From Porites lobata (Eukaryota > Cnidaria > Anthozoa > Scleractinia > Poritidae), in NCBI GenBank assembly GCA_942486035.1, contig CALNXK010000038.1:2114001-2178000 (forward strand): 64,000 nucleotides of DNA, read 5' to 3'. Below, piece after piece: positions 10,738 through 23,430 of this stretch. The notes under the pieces were generated by a model. That model had not been told where the DNA came from and did not search any database. It saw only the letters and a list, made by a program, of their open reading frames with translations. A program made the translations under genes and the position numbers. Numbering within the stretch: position 1 is the stretch's first letter; each line of letters starts with the position of its first letter.

Positions 10738-12963
10738 GCATGCGAGATTCATGGGCGCAGCGCAAAATTAAGTTAGAAAATATTTTGGAGGGGCTGAATT
10801 TAGTTGCTTAAATCTTAAAAGTTGGGCTTAAAATAAGTATTTTATCTGGTTCTGTTTTCAGTAGTGTAGGGTTTTCTCTTTATGTCTCTAATTATAACTT
10901 TAAACTTCTTTTATCTCTTTGAATTTTACAAAAATCAAACAAACAAGATATTCATGTGTAAACCAGGTAAACATCTCAACGTTATAAGATTTACTGACAA
11001 AGACTTCAACCATCCCGGTTACAGATATGGCAGTTGCATTGGCTCTCTCTGTGGACCCTCTATGTTTCTCTATCAGCTTCTTTTTTTTATTTTAGGCGAT
11101 TCCCGCCTTTTTCTACCTAGATTTGTACCCTTTGCAGACGAAATTATTTTGGAGGTAAAATTTTATGATCAACAAATTTTTGTTAGAATTAATTAAGAGA
11201 AGTAGCGATTTCTGCCTTACAAGTGAAAGTTACTGAGATAAGAAATAAAAATAACCACCATAAATGACTCACCGACCGTGTGACTGAAGACACTGCAGGT
11301 TATCTCAAAAGCGACTTGCGAATAACAGTTGAGAGTTTTCAGACACTTATATATAACGAAATCATGGGATGCATTACAAAGGGATTACATATATATATAG
11401 TCTATTGTACGAGTGTGTTAATTATGTGTCTATTTATTTGTGAGCAGATTGAAATTTTAGCGGCCCGTTTTACCTCTCTTTTGATGTCTTTTTTTTGTCA
11501 GTTAACTTACTGTTGTGACAGGAGCCCTGGAAAAAAGGAAAACTTGTCGTAAAAAAAACCAGTGCAGGGGTCTTCCTTAAAAAAAAAAAAATCTTTTAGC
11601 TTGCATGGCTGACAGTAAGGGCGCGCTCTTCGCGCGTTTTCACTGCTCCGACGCTCATTTGCGCCTCCCGGGTTGCGCCGTGTCACCAGACAAAACGGCT
11701 GATCATAAAACCTATTCATGCTTATTTCACACTTGTACTCAGGGGAGTCATTTTGAATGTTGTCGGTCACGCATGTAGCTAAGCACGAGGCGAAAATTGA
11801 TTTAGAACTGTTTTAAGTTCAGCACACTTACATGTACTACATTACAATAATTGTCTGCTTAGAAAAATCTGGAGCGGCGGGAATTACTTGCTTAACATGA
11901 ATAGTTTAACTTTTGGCCTCCAAACCCGAACTGAGCACAACTTTTTTTCCTAAACGGGTTGCGCCGTGTCGCCAAACAAAACCAACAGCTTTGCAAGCTA
12001 AAAAACTTTGACCAGTGGTTCTATTGAGTTTTTAACAAAATCAAGTCCATCAGTATCACACGGAATTTATAACTCTACCATGAGCTTGTATTGGGTGAAA
12101 ACAGAGCATAATAACAACATCGTCATTTTGGCGCCATATCCAGTGATCCATGTAGAATAACTTCTCTAGCATAAAGTGCATTTAGCAGCAAATACAACTA
12201 TATACCGGGACCGCGGATGAGGCTGGGTTTGCCACAGCCCCACCAATAATTCCACCGGGAGTTTTTTGTTTTGCATTTGAGAAAGTATTTCTAATGTTTG
12301 TGTTAAAAACAAACGCAATTTTCTTTGTCGAATGTACGGTGTTTCAAGGCGCTAAACTCTCTAGCTTTGCGCCACACGTCTCACGCTTCTGACCAGGTCG
12401 GTTAAATTTATTTTGACCGAGTGCGCGATCTTGACCTAAGCAAAAATACCGAAAATGATCGATCTAATAGACGTTATCTCTCAAGTAAACTCCTCTTATC
12501 TAATAAACATCTCCTGTCAAATAGACGCCGAACATCAAATTGCTCCACAATGCCAGGAAGTAGGAAAATAGCGCAAAATAACTAAATTAACTCAGTATCT
12601 TGCTTGATTAATAAGCGTTTGCGCATTACGTTTTGTTCAAAGTCAAGTTTAAAGAAGATAGAGCTAAATAACAGATTAGAGTTGTTCAAGATGCCTGACT
12701 GTCAGGTAGAAAGAGTTTATATTCTTTTTTTAAAACTGTTTAAGGTGATTCCTTAGTAAAAGAACCTAACGTACATTGTAGATGAAACTTGGTACACTGG
12801 TGTAACAAGTCAAGGTGATGATATAAAAGTAATAAACAGTGGGGGTCACCGTGCTTGTTTTGACTTCACAATGCTGACAAATACGGCTATTTTGGACCCT
12901 TTGACAAAAACCGCGCGCAGCCCAAAACTAGACAAAAAGGAGTGATTTTTTCAATGATGCATG
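10738..12963. repeat. Tandem unit 3, truncated
   Basis: Follows the unit 2 pattern from GCATGCGAGATTCATGGGCGCAGCG to ATGATGCATG, then breaks abruptly (12963) just before the minisatellite and the distal 1.1 kb, which are missing. It retains the ~230-bp segment lacking in unit 1. Confidence 0.85.
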
Positions 12964-15214
12964 AGGTATCGCGCAGAATTTGACTTTAATATATTGTTTA
13001 TCCACTTTCGTACCAGAAAAATACCTTTTAATGCCCTTGTGTTTACTTTACGCTTCAAAGTAGAATTAAATTGGATACGCGCTATTCTACCTGTGATAGC
13101 TCAATCCGTACAATTTAGTAAAATTGCCAAAAAACTGAAAGTAGATTTGGGCCAATTTTTTTCTCATCGAAAGGAAGCACTGTCCTTATGAAAATCATGA
13201 AATAAAAAATGGGGTCACCGCATTCGTTTTTGCGGTAGAGCTGCAGAAAGTGCACATCAAATGCATTTTCTCCGATTTTTGAGAGAGGACTGGGGCGAGT
13301 TTTACAATAGAATGTATGTGAAAGGGGGAAGGAAGTATTAAAAAGTCTGTTTTTACAGAACTTACATCGAGATATCACATTTAGGACACAATGTGATAAA
13401 GAAAGCGTTTAAATGAAAATCAAAGTGAGTAATTAAAATTAAACATCCACTATCGAGGTTCTCCGTGAGGAGTCGAACTCAGCAACACGCGTACTGCTTA
13501 CGTTATGCACATTCCCACCCCACTGAGTCTCACCTCGGCAAGAAACAACCGCAAGCAAAAATTGCAATAACGTTCCTCTTCAGTCAACTTCATTTTAATA
13601 ATGTTACTTCACAAGCTATTCTTTACGGAGGCCATATTGTTATGGGCAGTAAGAAATGCGCAGTGCAAAACCAGGGGATCACCTTAAGGGGAGACACTTA
13701 ATTTTCATAGGTGTTGCTTCCCAGGTCTGTGATGCCACTGCACCAAACCTTGCTAGGGCATAATTAGTTCTTCGTAAAATTATTAGTTGGCCGATAGGGT
13801 AAGGTGCAGTTAATCCTATTCCTCATTTCAAGCCCTTCTCCTACTTATTCACTTCCGCTACGGCCGGTCAGAGTACCTGTTCACACTGCACCCTGGCACA
13901 CAAACTATGCGATATATGACGCTTCACTCCGTCACAGAAATCGCGCCAAAATCACCGTGTGTGGACAGAAGCCATACCCGGAATGGTTTTCGCGCACGCG
14001 CAATTCGGCACAGTGTGAACCAGCGGACACTTTTAACAGGTCAATCGTTACTCTGCGGAGTGAAGATGTGTCTTCAATATTTCTTTTTACATAGTTTTTT
14101 TTTTCAACGCAAGACGCTCGACGACGCTTATCCTCGTCTTTTTCTTACCGGGGTGCCTCTATCCCCCCGGACTGCGACTGCAGAGTTTGAAAATCAAATT
14201 TCTGTTTATGCGGCGGCTGGAGTATAAGAAAGAATCTTTCAAGGTTTCCAGACAGGGGAGAACTCCGTTCTATGAAGAGACTTTGGCCTTCTCCTGCACC
14301 TAGTTCATTTGTCAATATATTTAATAATGTGCTTTTAAGTGGACAAAATTCTTTGGTGCGACTAATCATGAAACCCCTCTTTTGGTTATGGTTACATCAT
14401 GTCACTGACCGCAATTGCGTTTACCAATTTTTTCACTGATAGTTTCACAGCACGGGATTCTGAATGCAACCCGCGAGCCGTGTGTAGAGACCCTAGGGTT
14501 AAGAGACGAGAACGACTATGAGTACGAGATTGTCCCCAGCGATACAAAGTAATGCACGCACGTTGGCGGGAAAACGTGATAGCCGTCGTAATTCTACTAC
14601 GAGTTTTAGCGAGAATGTCGTAGTGGAGGAAACAAGTTATCAACCATTACAAGTTTAATCATTTTGTGTTCGGGAGAGAATCATCAAGCTCCTCCAATAA
14701 AGATAAGAGTACTAATTTTTCAGGTGGAAAGAAAGTACAACAAAGTATTCCGGAGTGTCTATTTTGCGAAGAGTCTATTTTTTTAGAATAGGCGAAAAAA
14801 CTTTAATGAAATCTGGTACTCGTAGTCGTTCTGGTCCTCAAATCTAAAAGTCTCTATTAATCCGTGGGTGAACATCTTTAGAATGGGTTTCTACCCTCTC
14901 TTTAATAAACTGTTTAGTCTTCAGCAAGTACTCCTAAAAATTTAAGCTTTCCACTCTATTCTCATAAAACTGTATTTTCATGCCAAAACTGCTTTTCTCA
15001 GTTTCATATGGGTCTCGAGCTCCTTCGTCCCTTTGGGAGCAATTATTGCTTTCAGACATAAAACTTAAAACGCCAGTTCTACACATAACACACTGTTTAT
15101 TTCCTTTAAGTGCCTTTAAAAGAAGAAGACCATAACATTCAAGTAAGGTGAGATGTAAGTTGGAAATGAAACAACATTTTGACCATAAAACATGGTGAAA
15201 AACAAGCAAACAAT
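12964..15214. other. Non-coding stretch with a dispersed repeat at about 13865-14060
   Basis: No gene supported. GCTTCACTCCGTCACAGAAA (13921) is the reverse complement of a motif repeated twice at 59.1-59.35 kb, so 13865-14060 is an inverted, older copy of that element (TTCACACTG near both ends). The last part (15097-15214) is probably the 3' UTR of the minus-strand gene that ends at 15215; TTTATT at 15097-15102 would be its poly(A) signal. Confidence 0.4.
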
Positions 15215-18200
15215 TCAAGCAAAGTCTTTGAATAATGGTTTTGACAGCTCTGAAGAAACAAACAAACAAAGAACAGCAGTTAGAGTGGATACAGAGGGTA
15301 GTGTAATCTATTTTAAGGTGAGGATTAAGCCTACTTATCAGGCCGTAATATCCAGTTCAGCCTAACGGAAATGCGCCGAAATACATTGACCGAGAAGGCT
15401 TGTCGTGCGGGGACTAGACAAGATGTGGATAATTCAAGGAAACGTCTAATGTTTAGGCTTTATTTATAGAAATGGTTCGTTTTATAATAAAACACGTAAG
15501 AAGCCAGGTTAAAAAACACCATTCAATGTTGTTTCTTTTAAAATAGCACCCCGGCCCCTGACCCAACAAATGAGTATAAACTTCTCTGATTTCGATTCAT
15601 TTCAACTTACGCTTGTTTGACACATGTTTAGATTATAAAGCAAGTTTCAAATTAGTGATTGCATGCAAACAAACGTGATATGCATACAATCGTAGAAAAA
15701 CGTCAAGCCAATCGATTGAGACAAATAACTTTGTTACCGTACCTATAAGTTTACAAAGAACGCAAAAACAAAGATGCAAAGCAATAAGTTTTAAAATCAA
15801 GCCGCTGACCGAAGAAACTGAGGCTCAGGGTTCAGTTTCCAGGACCTATGGATTTCCACGCAGAAAAATTAATCTATTTTCATTATTTTAGCAGAGCCAA
15901 TAATAATCTAAAAAGTACAGTTTGCAAACAGGGAAGTTTTTTAACTTACTCTTTTTATTTGCAATTCCAGTAGGGATTTTGACACCATTGATAGAGAGTC
16001 CTGTTCCCTCAACTGAAAATTAAAATAAACAATAAAATATACTCTACCAAATTAAAAGATATAATGTTAGTGTTTTGTGAAGCTTGACTCAGTATTTCTC
16101 TCGCAGACTTAATACACTATTTCCGAATGGATGCAAACCCACTTTGTTTGTGATAAAAACTCCTTTTATTTAGCTGTTAAAATTATAGCCACAGCTCACG
16201 CAGACGTTCCTTGGACTGACGAAGCCCTCCCTCGCGGCTGTTTTTGTCTCGTCACGGCTCTGCGTGACGAGACAAAAACGGCTGCGAAGGAGACTATTAT
16301 AATATTATTGTCTTTCAGTACTGTTAAGGATTAATAGAAAAGACTGCTGTACCGACAATCATTACCTTCATCTCCTTCATCAGTGGACAGAGGCGCCTCA
16401 CATCCTTGTTCCCTACAAAACGATGTCTCACAGCCTTCTTTCCTGTCACAAAAAGGCTTTATAGCACTGCGGTAATAGTTGTAGTTCAGACAATCACGCC
16501 AGAACAGGCCACTGTCTTTAACTGTTATGCACGCTGCAATCTTATCGTTGCACATAAAAGATTTAGTGGATTCATCACAATCGCTTTCGGCGTTTTCTCC
16601 CATTCCAATGCAGACAGGACACTCCAGTGGCGTAGTATACGTCTCTTTCTTATCTACAAACAAACATGGAGAAAAGGTTTTTTAAAATCTTGTAAATGAA
16701 ATTTTAGCACTTTTTTAACTAATCATTTTATTGCAAAGAAATTAAAGTGCAAAATCCTTTTTTTCTGCCTTTCAAACCATCCTCTACGCAAATGCGTGGA
16801 GATACGAAGTTTCTCTTCGAGATACTGTATTTTCAACACGGAATATCATTTAATTGGTGCTAAAGCTCACCTGGTATTTCACTGATGTTTATACTTATAG
16901 ATATACATTTATGCACCTAAACAACATAACATAACATACATGTTTATTCAAACTCATAATAACTACATGAATTTGAAAGGGAGAGTCTAGAGCTTAACCC
17001 TATGAATAAAACTGTCCTAAAAACAACAAACAAACAATAAAAATTACAACTTTAAAAAGGATTTGAGTTTACATTTAAAAAGTTCAAGGGAACCGGCTTC
17101 AACAACATTACTAGGTAAATTGTTCCAATAACTAATTACATTGTTAAAAAAAGAATATTTCAAACAGTTGATTCTAGATAATTTACAATAAAGCTTATAC
17201 GAGTGATTTGCCCTAGTGGATTTGACTTTTGCGAATTGAAAGAATTCCTCAAAATCCAAGTGTGATAAGCCAAACACGATCTTATAACATTCAACAAGAG
17301 AGGAATATGTCCTACGACTGGACAAAGATGGCCAATGTAACGAGTCAAACCCCCTTCATAAGACATATCACCTCTTTTTTGCCTAAGAGCTAATCTTGAC
17401 GCGCGTCTTTGCACGCTCTCTATTGCATGAATATCTTTGACAAGATATGGGTTCCAGACTGGAGCAGCATACTCTAGAAGTGGTCTGACCAATATTTTGT
17501 AAAGCAATGAAAAGGTTGTTGTATTAGCTGCTCCAACAGACCGTCTTATTAGCCCTAGGACTTGGTTCGCCTTATTCACCATAGTACTAATATGTTCACT
17601 CTAAGTAAGATCTTTTGATATAATAATTCCAAGATCTTTAAAGCTCTTGACATCTTCTAAGGCCGTACCTAGTTTATAATTCGTAGTCGATTTGTCACGA
17701 GAATGCGTTATTCGCATTGCTTCACACTTTTCCTCATTGAAACGAAGTTGCCATTTTTTCGCCCATTTACCAAGATTATTCAAATCAGTTTGAAGGTATT
17801 GTTCATCGAGACTAGGGTTGCGAAGCTCTCTGTTTATCTTTGTGTCATCCGCAAATAATTTAATTTTTGAAGAGACACTATCAACGATATCATTTATATA
17901 TGATAGGAATAAAATTGGACCAAGAATAGTTCCCTGTGGGGTACCAGATATCACAGGTGCCCAATCAGAAAAAGTCCCTCTTACAACAACTCGTTGCTTT
18001 CTACACGTGAGGAAATTCCTCAACCAGTTAAGAAGTTTGCTCTCAATACCGAGGCTATATAACTTTATGAGTAGACGCTCATAAGGAACACTATCAAAAG
18101 CCTTTGCGAGATCAAGAAATACAACATCTGTTGCTACAGATGAATTCCTAGATCTGGCGAAGTCATGAAAAGTAGAGAGTAATTGGGTCACAGTAGACCT

Positions 18201-20738
18201 ACCCTGCAAAAAACCAAATTGGTTTTTGTTTATCACATTATGGTCTTGCCAAAATGACGTTAACCTATCGCGTACAATTTTTTGGCTGATTTTGCATATC
18301 ATGGATGTAAGCGAAATTGGACGACAATTCTCCCTCAAGTTCTTAGAACCTTTCTAATAGCCAAGGTCTGATAAAAATGCCTCAGTGCCAGTAATAAGAA
18401 TTCATCCACAGACTCAAACTTTATTTGCATTAAACATCTCCGTTCATTAACCGTGTGCTTCCGTAACAAGTAACAGAAAAAAGTAAGTTTATGTTCGTTA
18501 TATTTCATATATTCATAGCCTCTGATCAAGCTCTCTGTGGGGTGAGGACGGGAGAGAACAATTCCCCCACGCTCCCCTGAGTAACGGGCTTCGTGGAGAG
18601 CTTGCTCTCGGGGATAAAGTATTCTTTGACTGACCTCTACTTTTTCAAAGTAACATGTACACTGATTGGAGGAGAGGTTTTTTGAGATTGCAGACCACAT
18701 TTTTCCTCGCCTGCGAACAAGCTCTTCTATTTGGGCGACAGGAGAGAACGCGGGAGTAAGCGGCGCCGCGAGGGCCGAGAAAACTCTCCCCCGCCCCCCG
18801 CTTTCGCGTCTTCCCTCTCGTGTCTCTCGCGCGTCTACTTTTCACATGATATCCCCCAAATGGAGAGCTTGCTAGCAGGCTCCGTTTTTCCAAGATATTT
18901 CACAGGAATGAGAGTGAACACTCAAAAACTGTCAATTACATGTATACACCAGGGCCCAGTTGTTCAAAGCTGGGTTAAGATAACCCAGGGTTAGTGCGAG
19001 ATTAGAATTCAGATTTGAAAGCTTAAAAAGCATTTCAGTTTTAATTCTTTTTGTCGACAAGTTGATGATTGGAAGCTCTAAAAATAGCACAGAAAATTAT
19101 CCGAGAAAATGCTTTTCAACACAAGAAAAAGAATCCCGGGTAAAATTTAACCCCGGGTTAAGCGCTAATCGGCCTTCGAACAACTGGGCCCAGGACAATA
19201 GTTTATGGTCTATACACTGTACTCTGACTTATGACATCAACTTGACTTTTTATTTCTATGGTCTCTTAGAGTACAGGTCATGAAATGTTGACGTAAATTT
19301 TTTTTAGAGCTCTGCATTATCTCCCTGATTCCTTGTGTTTCGCTCATTAATATAAGTGTTCTTGACTCTTACCTTTGGACAGATACGCTGTACAGTCAGA
19401 TTCCTCGCACATTGCGTGTTCACAGTTCTCAATACCGTCACACTTTGGAACGATGTAATCGTTGTAGTACTTTTTACTCTGGCATTCTCTCATAACCAAT
19501 TCGCCATTTTTGGTGCTCACGCAGACGGCATCTTCTGCGTGACAGGCTCGGTAAACGGCCTCGTTGTCACACTTTCTCTCTGCTTTCTTTCCGAGACCAA
19601 CACAGATTGGGCATTTGAAGACTTCAGTTGCGTCATCTAAGTCAAAATAATAATAAATTTTTGTCTCCACATTTATCATTTTAATGATAATAATAGTAAT
19701 GATAACATATTATTATTATTATTATTATCATTAATTGTTGTTATTATTATTACCATCGTCATTTTTCCGGTAAAGGTTATTTTATAATCATCATCTTGTC
19801 CGAAAGTATGGTAATCTCTGTGTACTAGAGAACTATCTTCGCCTAGGACACCGGCTTTTTTCTTTTCCCACTCTCTTGGCAAGTTGAACTGTCATAAAAA
19901 AGTTACGCTATAAAACTCGAGACAATTTCCAGAGCACAAAATTATTATATCCCCGCCAACGAACTCTGACATGCATCGACTCAATGCTTACTTAATTTTG
20001 TCTGTAAGATAGACAACATTAAAATTTATGGTTTTCAATGAACACGAGGCTCAGGATCGATATTTACTGATTAATTGCAGCACCTGAAAAAATTTAAAGA
20101 AAATCAATGTACGAATTTTGATTTAATCGCTGTTTTTTAAGTATTCTTAGAAATTGCATAAAAGGAGCTCAGCATTGTGTTTTACCCTGATTCATATCTT
20201 TTCTTTTGTATTTAACTCGCGCAAATCTACCTGCTCACAACGGTTTGTAAAAAGTATATAACAGGGACATTTGTTAAATTAACTGATCGAGGAGTAAAAA
20301 CCATACGAAAACATCCAGATCTCGACCGAAATCAAATTTGTATTATAAAGTTTAGCAGGTCTTCTGATTGCACATAAATTATATCCCTTATTTAGAAATT
20401 TCAAGCTATTAATATCTAAAAATTTTTCGTTTAAAATTTTTCGAAACTTGGCTCAGTAGAGTTTACTGATTGCATAGATTATTCATTTCAATCTCGAAAA
20501 AATAGTAATACCATAATAAACCGTCTAAGTTAATCCATCCATAATAACAAGTGGTATACTATATGTATAATAAAGATTAGGCTGAAAGGTGGCAAGCATG
20601 CTAACAAAAATACTGGTCGAGCGATGAGAGCCACCTTAACTTAAAAACACCATATTTTTTGAAAGCCTTCTTACCTTGATAGTATGACGTCACAGCTACA
20701 ACCAACGCTGCAAGTATGAAGGCACAAAAAGTCTTCAT
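15215..20738 (-). CDS. Secreted protein with two ten-cysteine Ly6/uPAR-like domains, 5 exons
   Basis: Exons (minus): 20738-20675, 19636-19373, 16653-16366, 16012-15950, 15249-15215; all have GT/AG borders and phase 1, giving 237 aa. Exon 1 is a signal peptide (MKTFCAFILAALVVAVTS). Exons 2 and 3 each encode one domain with identical spacing C-x2-C-x10-C-x8-C-x6-C-x12-C-x13-C-x5-C-x4-C-x4-C. The start CPxC and the C-(I/V)-x-(T/V)-K-x-G-x(5)-C segment resemble the LU (CD59/Ly6) fold, but the C-terminal CC-x4-CN pattern is not exact, so the fold is inferred. Exons 4-5 give a short tail rich in Gly/Lys ending LFKDFA; there is no GPI-type hydrophobic end, so it is probably released. Intron 2 hosts a LINE fragment and a MITE. 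A broken paralogue lies at 25.1-26.3 kb. Confidence 0.75.
16240..16279. repeat. Perfect 17-bp palindrome with 6-bp loop
   Basis: GTTTTTGTCTCGTCACG (16240-16256) and its reverse complement (16263-16279) flank GCTCTG. The arms extend imperfectly (CGCGGCT / GGCTGCG). It lies in the intron between exons 3 and 4 of the minus-strand cysteine-rich gene and could form a strong RNA hairpin. Confidence 0.85.
16921..18355 (-). pseudogene. 5'-truncated, decayed non-LTR retrotransposon (reverse transcriptase)
   Basis: Minus-strand frame 18338-17601 has RT motifs in order: ENCRPISL, FLDLAKAFDSVPY (A), SGTPQGTILGPILF (B), LFADDTKI with the FADD catalytic pair (C), WQLRFNEEKCEAM (D) and FKDLGIII (E). An in-frame TAG at 17603-17601 replaces a probable Trp; the frame goes on to ~17340, then shifts to the frame ending at 17044 (LKSFLKL). 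A short 3' UTR ends in TGTTATGTTATGTTG repeats (about 16925-16945), as in CR1/L2/Rex-type LINEs. Endonuclease and ORF1 are missing: 5' truncated at about 18355. It sits in intron 2 of the cysteine-rich gene in the same orientation. Confidence 0.85.
18952..19191. mobile_element. 240-bp MITE with GGGCCCAGTTGTTC TIRs
   Basis: Left GGGCCCAGTTGTTCAAAG and right CTTCGAACAACTGGGCCC are inverted repeats with one mismatch; subterminal TGGGTTAAGATAACCCAGGGTTA and CCCGGGTTAAG are themselves near-palindromic. No coding capacity. Located in intron 2 of the minus-strand cysteine-rich gene. Confidence 0.8.
19681..19760. repeat. ATT/ATG-type microsatellite
   Basis: Imperfect (TTA)n/(ATT)n tract, TATTATTATTATTATTATCA followed by TTGTTGTTATTATTATTACC, in intron 1 of the minus-strand gene just beyond the 5' border of exon 2. 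Confidence 0.8.
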
Positions 20739-21225
20739 AATAAAAAAGAGCTACGAGGAAGATAAGGCGCTGGAAAATCTGCAGAAAAAAATGAAGGAGT
20801 ATAAATGAAGCACTTAGCAAAAGAGTCAATTATTGGACAAAATCGCGATGAAAGAATAATTTGTTTCTCTAACTCGGCGGCAGATTTTCAACGGTTATCA
20901 ATAAAGAATCGCGCTTGCGATTAGACAGCAAAACGCTGTCCGTATTTTTGCCTATTCAAGTACGCTCGAACAGTTAAACAAAAATTCTGGATCGAGGCTG
21001 AAAACAGAGAAAAGGAAGGATAAAGAAAAATAATCTTTGCAACTACTGCAGCTATTCGCTTATTCTTTGCTGCTCAGCTTTGCTAGATCGCTCCATCTGA
21101 TATAAATAGGCCTACATCAAGCCAAACGTCTAATATGCAATTTTGCTACTGTTTAGTAATCCTTTAGGAGGCTGGGGGTATGATAAAAGACCTTCCTTTG
21201 TCTAAACAGACTCTGTTTTGAGGCT
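20739..21225. other. Upstream region of the minus-strand cysteine-rich gene
   Basis: Contains the 5' UTR and presumably the promoter of the gene whose ATG is at 20738. No clear TATA box is visible on the minus strand at the expected distance. AGTATAAATGAAGCACTTA (20798) has a diverged relative at 21887 (AGTATAAAACTAAAATGAAGTACTTA), hinting at another local duplication of this 5' region. Confidence 0.35.
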
Positions 21226-23430
21226 GACAATAAAACGTATTCATGCTTATTTTACACTTGTACTCAGGGGAATCATTTTAAATGTTGTCGGTCATGCATA
21301 TAGCTAAGCTCGCCGCGCGAAAATTAATTTAGAACTGTTTTAAGTTCAGCACACTTACATGTACTACATTACAATAATTGTCTGCTTATCAAAAATTTGG
21401 AGCGGCGGGAATTTACTTGCTTAACATGAATTGTTTAACTTTTGACCGCCAAACCCGAACTGAACACAACTTTTTTTCCAATACAGATTACCTGGTGACG
21501 TTAGTGGATTTTCCAGTGTTTTGTGCGAGTATGCCTTTATAGGGGATCTTTCTCTTGCGAGCAGTTACCGATGGATGGGTACGTTTATTATGTATGGTTT
21601 ATAATTACAGAGAGCACGTTCAAGACGCCAGGAAAGATTGTATATCATGGTTACATGTTTTACATACGCGGTGCGTTGAATTTGCGTTGGTTTTTATTTC
21701 TACCGATGTTTCTATTTGTGATAAGTTCCTTCCAACTTAAAAAATTAATAGGTAACTACAACTCATAAAAAGGAAAAAAAATCCAAAACACACGTATTTC
21801 CAGGTACCTTACACTTAAGTGTTTAACAAGAGCTTGCAGGATCAGTTACTGCTGCAGTATTGAGCTAAGAAATGCAAAGAAGAGTATAAAACTAAAATGA
21901 AGTACTTACCGAACTTGTGATTTTAACTCGACGAGAGCGACGAACGAAGTGCCTTTTAGGAGTTACCAGTAACTTTATATAGCGGAATCTTTTCAACCAT
22001 AACAAAAGGATTAATTTTTCTATTGTAAAGTTTGCCAATTTGTATGTTCATTCATTCTGTCTGTTATGGTTTTGAATTTTAGCGCCCCGCTTTGCCTCGC
22101 CCTGCTTCGCGCGCGAAAAAACGAATACTAGTTGTCCATCCACACCTTCGGCTGAATTATGGTCAATTATCTCTTGCCTTCGAACGTTGACCTACCCTTA
22201 AAATGCGACATGCTTTGTAGGGCATGACTAAAATCCCTATTTTAGCCGGCGCCAAATTCAGTGAACAATAGAAGCTTACAATGATTGTATTTTAATGAAA
22301 ATCAAACAGTCCTCATCATGCAGACTCTAGGACAAAGGTTAGAATCCTGGACAAACCTGAATTTTGTCGAGATTTCCTTTGGCAAAAGCAAGTTGCGGCA
22401 GTCTATAAATGCTTGCAGCGACCTTCTTTATTTTCTAAAATTCTTCATCCCGTAGTTGTAATGAATTATTATTTATTGGTCATTACTAAAATCCTTATTT
22501 TGGCGGGCGCCATATTCAGTGAAGCATACTAGTTTACATTAATTGATTTAAAATTTATATTTTAAAAATCAAACAGTCCTCATCTCGCAGATTCCAAACC
22601 TTACCCTCTCGTAGAGGTCAAAGGTTTGAATCCTGTAGAAACCTGAAAAGTTTGTCACGATTTCTTTGGGCAAACGCAAATTTGTGTTAGCCTGTTAACG
22701 TTCCAGTCGTTTAGATAGTAGAGCACGCGCAGCGTTCAGAGAGCTGTCCAGATGGTGGGGAGCCACGCGGGTAATCTCCCCTGTTTTTTTTTCCACCTCG
22801 ATTTTTCGCCCGAACGCCTGGCAAGGCTAAAGTTATGTCAATCTATAAATGTGCGCAGCGTCCTTTTTATTTCTGAATCAAGACACTGAAGGTTATCTCA
22901 GCAAAAGCGACTGCGAATGGCGGTTGATAGTTTTCAGACACATATGCAAACGAAATCATGGGACGCATTACAAAGGGATTATCGTCTATTGTACGAGTGT
23001 ACTGTGTTATTCGTGTGCAGTTTTGAATTTTAGCGGCCCGTTTTACCTCTCTTTTGATTTCTCTTTTTGTGTCAGTTAACTTACTGTTGTGACGGGAGAC
23101 CTGGAAAAAAGGAAAACTTGTCGTAAAATATCCAGTGCTAAGGTCTTCCTTTACAATGAAAAATCTTTTAGCTTGCGTGGCTGACAGTTGGCGCGCGTTT
23201 TCGCTTCTCCGACGTTTATTTGTGCCGCCCGGGTTGCGCCTTGTCGCCAAACAAAACCACCAGCTACGCAGGCTAGAAAACTTTGACCAGAGATCAAGTC
23301 CATCAGCATCATACGGAATTTATAACTTCACCAGTGACCTCACATGCTGACCATGAGCTTGTATTCGGGTGAAAACAGAGCATAATAACAACATCGTAAT
23401 TTTGGCGCCATATCCAGTGATCCATGAGAC
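21226..23430. repeat. Rearranged pieces of the 3-13 kb tandem unit
   Basis: 21226-21485 matches unit 1 at about 3945-4200. 22130-22865 matches about 6140-6820. 22866-23430 matches about 3530-4410 with internal deletions. The order differs from the tandem units and the pieces are separated by unrelated sequence (21486-22129), so this is a scrambled, older copy. Frames inside it (for example minus 23250-22867) are mirrored with stops in other copies and are not genes. Confidence 0.8.

Noticed and set aside
10882..11196. 104-aa frame in unit 3
   Set aside because: Units 1 and 2 have a stop or changed frame in the same place; low complexity Phe/Leu/Ile start.
17818..18084. 88-aa plus-strand frame
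   Set aside because: Antisense of the reverse transcriptase frame.
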